Source: Euonymus europaeus
Lineage: Eukaryota; Streptophyta; Magnoliopsida; Celastrales; Celastraceae
Reading direction: 5' to 3'
DNA length: 64,000 nucleotides
Assembly (NCBI GenBank): GCA_963580455.1
Contig: OY756969.1
Span: 24,834,760 to 24,898,759, forward strand
Under the pieces are notes generated by a model. That model did not search any database. It worked only from the letters and a program-made list of their open reading frames with translations, and was not told the DNA's origin. How positions within the stretch are numbered: the stretch's first letter is position 1; each line of letters opens with the position of its first letter. Shown here one piece after another: positions 61,255 through 64,000 of this stretch. Both the position numbers and the translations under genes were made by a program.

Positions 61255-64000
61255 GAGTTCTGAAATCAAAAACCGAAACCCGGGATTGTGGAGCTCGAAA
61301 AGTATTGTGAAATCAAGCTAAAAATCACAGTATTAAGAACTCGGAGTCAACGGATATTCATAAAACCGTTTACGTAAAGAAACCACAATTCGCGGCTAAC
61401 TAGGTGAAACGAGACCTACTAGCCACGAGTTCTGAAATCAAAATCCGAAACGCCAGGATTGTAGAGCTCGAAAAGTAGTGTGAAATCAAGCTAAAAATCA
61501 ACGAATTCAGAACTCGGAGTCAACGGATATTCATAAAACCGTTTACGTAAAGAAACCACATTTCGCGCCTAACTAGGTGAAACGAGACCTACTAGCCACA
61601 ATTTCTGAAATCAAAAACCAAAATGCCAGGATTGTAGAGCTCAAAAAGTAGTGTGAAATCAAGCTAAAAATCACCGAATTCAGAACTCGGAGTCAACGGA
61701 TATTCATAAAACCGTTTACGTAAAGAAAACACAATTCGCGGCTAACTAGGTGAAACGAGACCTACTAGCCACGAGTTCTGAAATCAAAAACCGAAACGCC
61801 AGGATTATCGAGCTCGAAAAGTATTGTGAAATCAAGCTAAAAATCACAGTATTCAGAACTCGGAGTCAACGGATATTCATAAAACCGTTTACGTAAAGAA
61901 ACCACAATTCGCGGCTAACTAGGTGAAACGAGACCTACTAGCCACGAGTTCTGAAATCAAAAACCGAAACCCCGGGATTGTGGAGCTCGAAAAGTATTGT
62001 GAAATGAAGCTAAAAATCACAGTATTCAGAACTCGGAGTCAACGGATATTCATAAAACCGTTTACGTAAAGAAACCACAATTCGCGGCTAACTAGGTGAA
62101 ACGAGACCTACTTGCCACAAGTTCTGAAATCAAAACCCGAAACTCCCGGATTGTAGAGCTCGAAAAGTAGTGTGAAATCAAGCTAAAAATCACCGAATTC
62201 AGAACTCAGAGTCAACGGATATTCATAAAACAGTTTATGTAAAGAAATCACATTTCGCGCCCAACTAGGTGAAACGAGACCTACTAGCCACGAGTTCTGA
62301 AATCAAAATCCGAAACTCCAGGATTGTAGAGCTCGAAAAGTAGTGTGAAATCAAGCTAAAAATCACCGAATTCAGAACTCGGAGTCAACGGATATTCATA
62401 AAACCATTTACGTAAAGAAACCACATTTCGCTTCTAACTAGGTGAAACGAGACCTACTAGCCACGAGTTCTGAAATCAAAAACCGAAACCCCAGGATTGT
62501 AGAGCTCGAAAAGTAGTGTGAAATCAAGCTAAAAATCACCGAATTCAGAACTCGGAGTCAACGGATATTCATAAAACCGTTTACGTAAAGAAACCACATT
62601 TCGCGCCTAACTAGGTGAAACGAGACCTACTAGCCACGATTTCTGAAATCAAAAACCAAAATGTCAGGATTGTAGAGCTCGAAAAGTAGTGTGAAATCAA
62701 GCTAAAAATCACCGAATTCAGAACTCAGAGTCAACGGATATTCATAAAACCGTTTACGTAAAGAAACCACATTTCGCGCCTAACTTGGTGAAACGAGACC
62801 TACTAGCCACGAGTTCTGAAATCAAAAACCAAAATGCCAAGATTGTAGAGCTCGAAAGGTAGTGTGAAATCAAGCAAAAAAATCACCGAATTCAGAACTC
62901 GGAGTCAACTGATATTCATAAAACCGTTTTCGTAAAGAAACCACAATTCACGGCTAACTAGGTGAAACGAGACCTACTAGCCACAAGTTCTGAAATCAAA
63001 AACCGAAATGCCAGGATTGTGGAGCTCGAAAAGTATTGTGAAATCAAGCTAAAAATCACAGTATTCAGAACTCGGAGTCAACGGATATTCATAAAACCGT
63101 TTACGTAAAGAAACCACAATTCGCGGCTAACTAGGTGAAACGAGACCTACTAGCCACGAGTTCTGAAATCAAAAACCGAAACCCGGGATTGTGGAGCTCG
63201 AAAAGTATTGTGAAATCAAGCTAAAAATCACAGTATTCAGAACTCGGAGTTAACGGATATTCATAAAACCGTTTACGTAAAGAAACCACAATTCGCGGCT
63301 AACTCGGTGAAACGAGACCTACTTGTCACGAGTTCTGAAATCAAAACTCGAAACTCCCGGATTGTAGAGATCGAAAAGTAGTGTGAAATCAAGCTAAAAA
63401 TCACCGAATTCAGAACTCGGAGTCAACGGATATTCATAAAACCGTTTATGTAAAGAAATCACATTTCGCGCCTAACTAGGTGAAACGAGACGTACTAGCC
63501 ACGAGTTCTGAAAACAAAATCCGAAACTCCAGGATTGTAGAGCTCGAAAAGTAGTGTGAATCAAGCTAAAAATCACCGAATTCAGAACTCGGAGTCAACG
63601 GATATTCATAAAACCGTTTACGTAAAGAAACCACATTTCGCTCCTAACTAGGTGAAACGAGACCTACTAGCCACGAGTTCTGAAATCAAAAACCGAAACG
63701 CCAGGATTGTAGAGCTCGAAAAGTAGTGTGAAATCAAGCTAAAAATCACCGAATTCAGAACTCGGAGTCAACGGATATTCATAAAACCGTTTACATAAAG
63801 AAACCACATTTCGCGCCTAACTAGGTGAAACGAGACCTACTAGCCACGATTTCTGAAATCAAAAACCAAAATGCCAGGATTGTAGAGCTCAAAAAGTAGT
63901 GTGAAATCAAGCTAAAAATCACCGAATTCAGAACTCGGAGTCAACGGATATTCATAAAACCGTTTACGTAAAGAAACCACAATTCGCGGCTAACTAGGTG
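61255..64000 (+). repeat. Domain V monomers, rearranged second block
   Basis: Repeats the first block from 58662 at +2,593 bp (GGATTATCGAG at 61804). It then drops one AACCCCGGG monomer, so the offset becomes 2,420 bp (CGCTTCTAAC at 62429). After about 62811 the order differs: a monomer with the start of the 60391 type and the end of the 60909 type is followed by the 61082 type, then the 60564 type with GGAGTTAACGG (63247 against 60653). Small indels: +A at about 62874, -1 in the CCCGGG run near 63183, -A at about 63559. The last complete monomer ends at 63847 and the array runs off the window. Confidence 0.8.

Larger units (their letters stand above)
683..64000 (+). repeat. 173-bp tandem satellite array, plus orientation
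   Basis: This is an uninterrupted head-to-tail array of a 173-bp monomer. It has 365 complete monomers from 693 to 63847, a 10-bp lead-in and a 153-bp partial at the right edge. Starts fall at 1+173k up to about 47570. After that they shift only by -1 (47571), -1 (50165), +8 (53830), +8 (57471), then -1, -1, -1, +1, -1 and -1 in the last 5.4 kb. This fully accounts for the phase at 63675, so no insertion larger than 8 bp is hidden in the array. The monomer is about 42% GC with about twice as many A as T on the plus strand. All six frames are interrupted by stops, and 173 is not a multiple of three, so no long ORF can persist. A centromeric or heterochromatic role is inferred from size and structure only. 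Confidence 0.97.

Noticed and set aside
1..64000. CRISPR array or other prokaryotic spaced repeat
   Set aside because: Repeats are contiguous 173-bp units with no unique spacers between short repeats, and there is no cas-like gene.
1..64000. CENP-B box
   Set aside because: I looked for the TTCG....A..CGGG core on both strands. TTCG occurs (TTCGCG, and TTCGAG on the minus strand) and CCCGGG occurs in domain V, but not with the required spacing and central A.
1..64000. Telomeric repeats, rDNA or tRNA genes
   Set aside because: No TTAGGG- or TTTAGGG-like runs and no rRNA or tRNA motifs were seen; every stretch fits the 173-bp monomer.
1..64000. Assignment to a named satellite family or species
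   Set aside because: Monomer length and style resemble many centromeric satellites (about 150-180 bp), but I do not recognise this sequence and could not search a database.

Overview
The whole 64-kb window is one tandem satellite DNA array. There is no protein-coding gene, RNA gene, CRISPR array or transposon insertion that I can support. The repeat unit is a 173-bp monomer, about 42% GC, with an EcoRI site (GAATTC), a SacI site (GAGCTC) and the palindrome TTTACGTAAA in most copies. A nucleosome-sized monomer in an unbroken multi-kilobase array points to a eukaryote, most likely a centromeric or pericentromeric (or other heterochromatic) block. I do not recognise the satellite family and cannot name the species. 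The style fits a flowering plant, but that is inference.

Layout: (I) 1-682 holds monomers in the minus orientation. (Breakpoint) At 681-683 the array flips head-to-head, beside a perfect 69-bp inverted repeat. (II) 683-6055 is plus-oriented, with a 10-monomer (1,730-bp) higher-order repeat (HOR) present as two full copies and flanking fragments. (III) 6056-26988 is a domain whose monomer order fits an ancestral HOR of about 20 monomers (3,460 bp). Its six successive copies are 13 to 28 monomers long because blocks of whole monomers were lost or duplicated. (IV) 26989-58488 is a domain with different marker monomers and many block duplications (3-, 6-, 9-, 11-, 13-, 15- and 21-monomer spacings). 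(V) 58489-64000 is a distinct right-hand domain marked by CACAGTATTC and CCCGGG variants, with a rearranged duplication of about 2.6 kb.

Phase is kept very tightly. Taking monomer starts at the GAGTTCTGAA motif, 271 consecutive monomers from 693 to about 47570 show no net indel at any marker I checked. The few indels after that are all 1 or 8 bp, sum to +10 bp, and account for the phase at the right end. There are 365 complete plus-strand monomers (693-63847) and a final partial one. The architecture is that of a satellite evolving by unequal exchange or gene conversion in register. Several monomers look like hybrids of two types, and recurrent variants concentrate at CpG dinucleotides. All block assignments below were made by eye from diagnostic variants and should be confirmed by a self-alignment.
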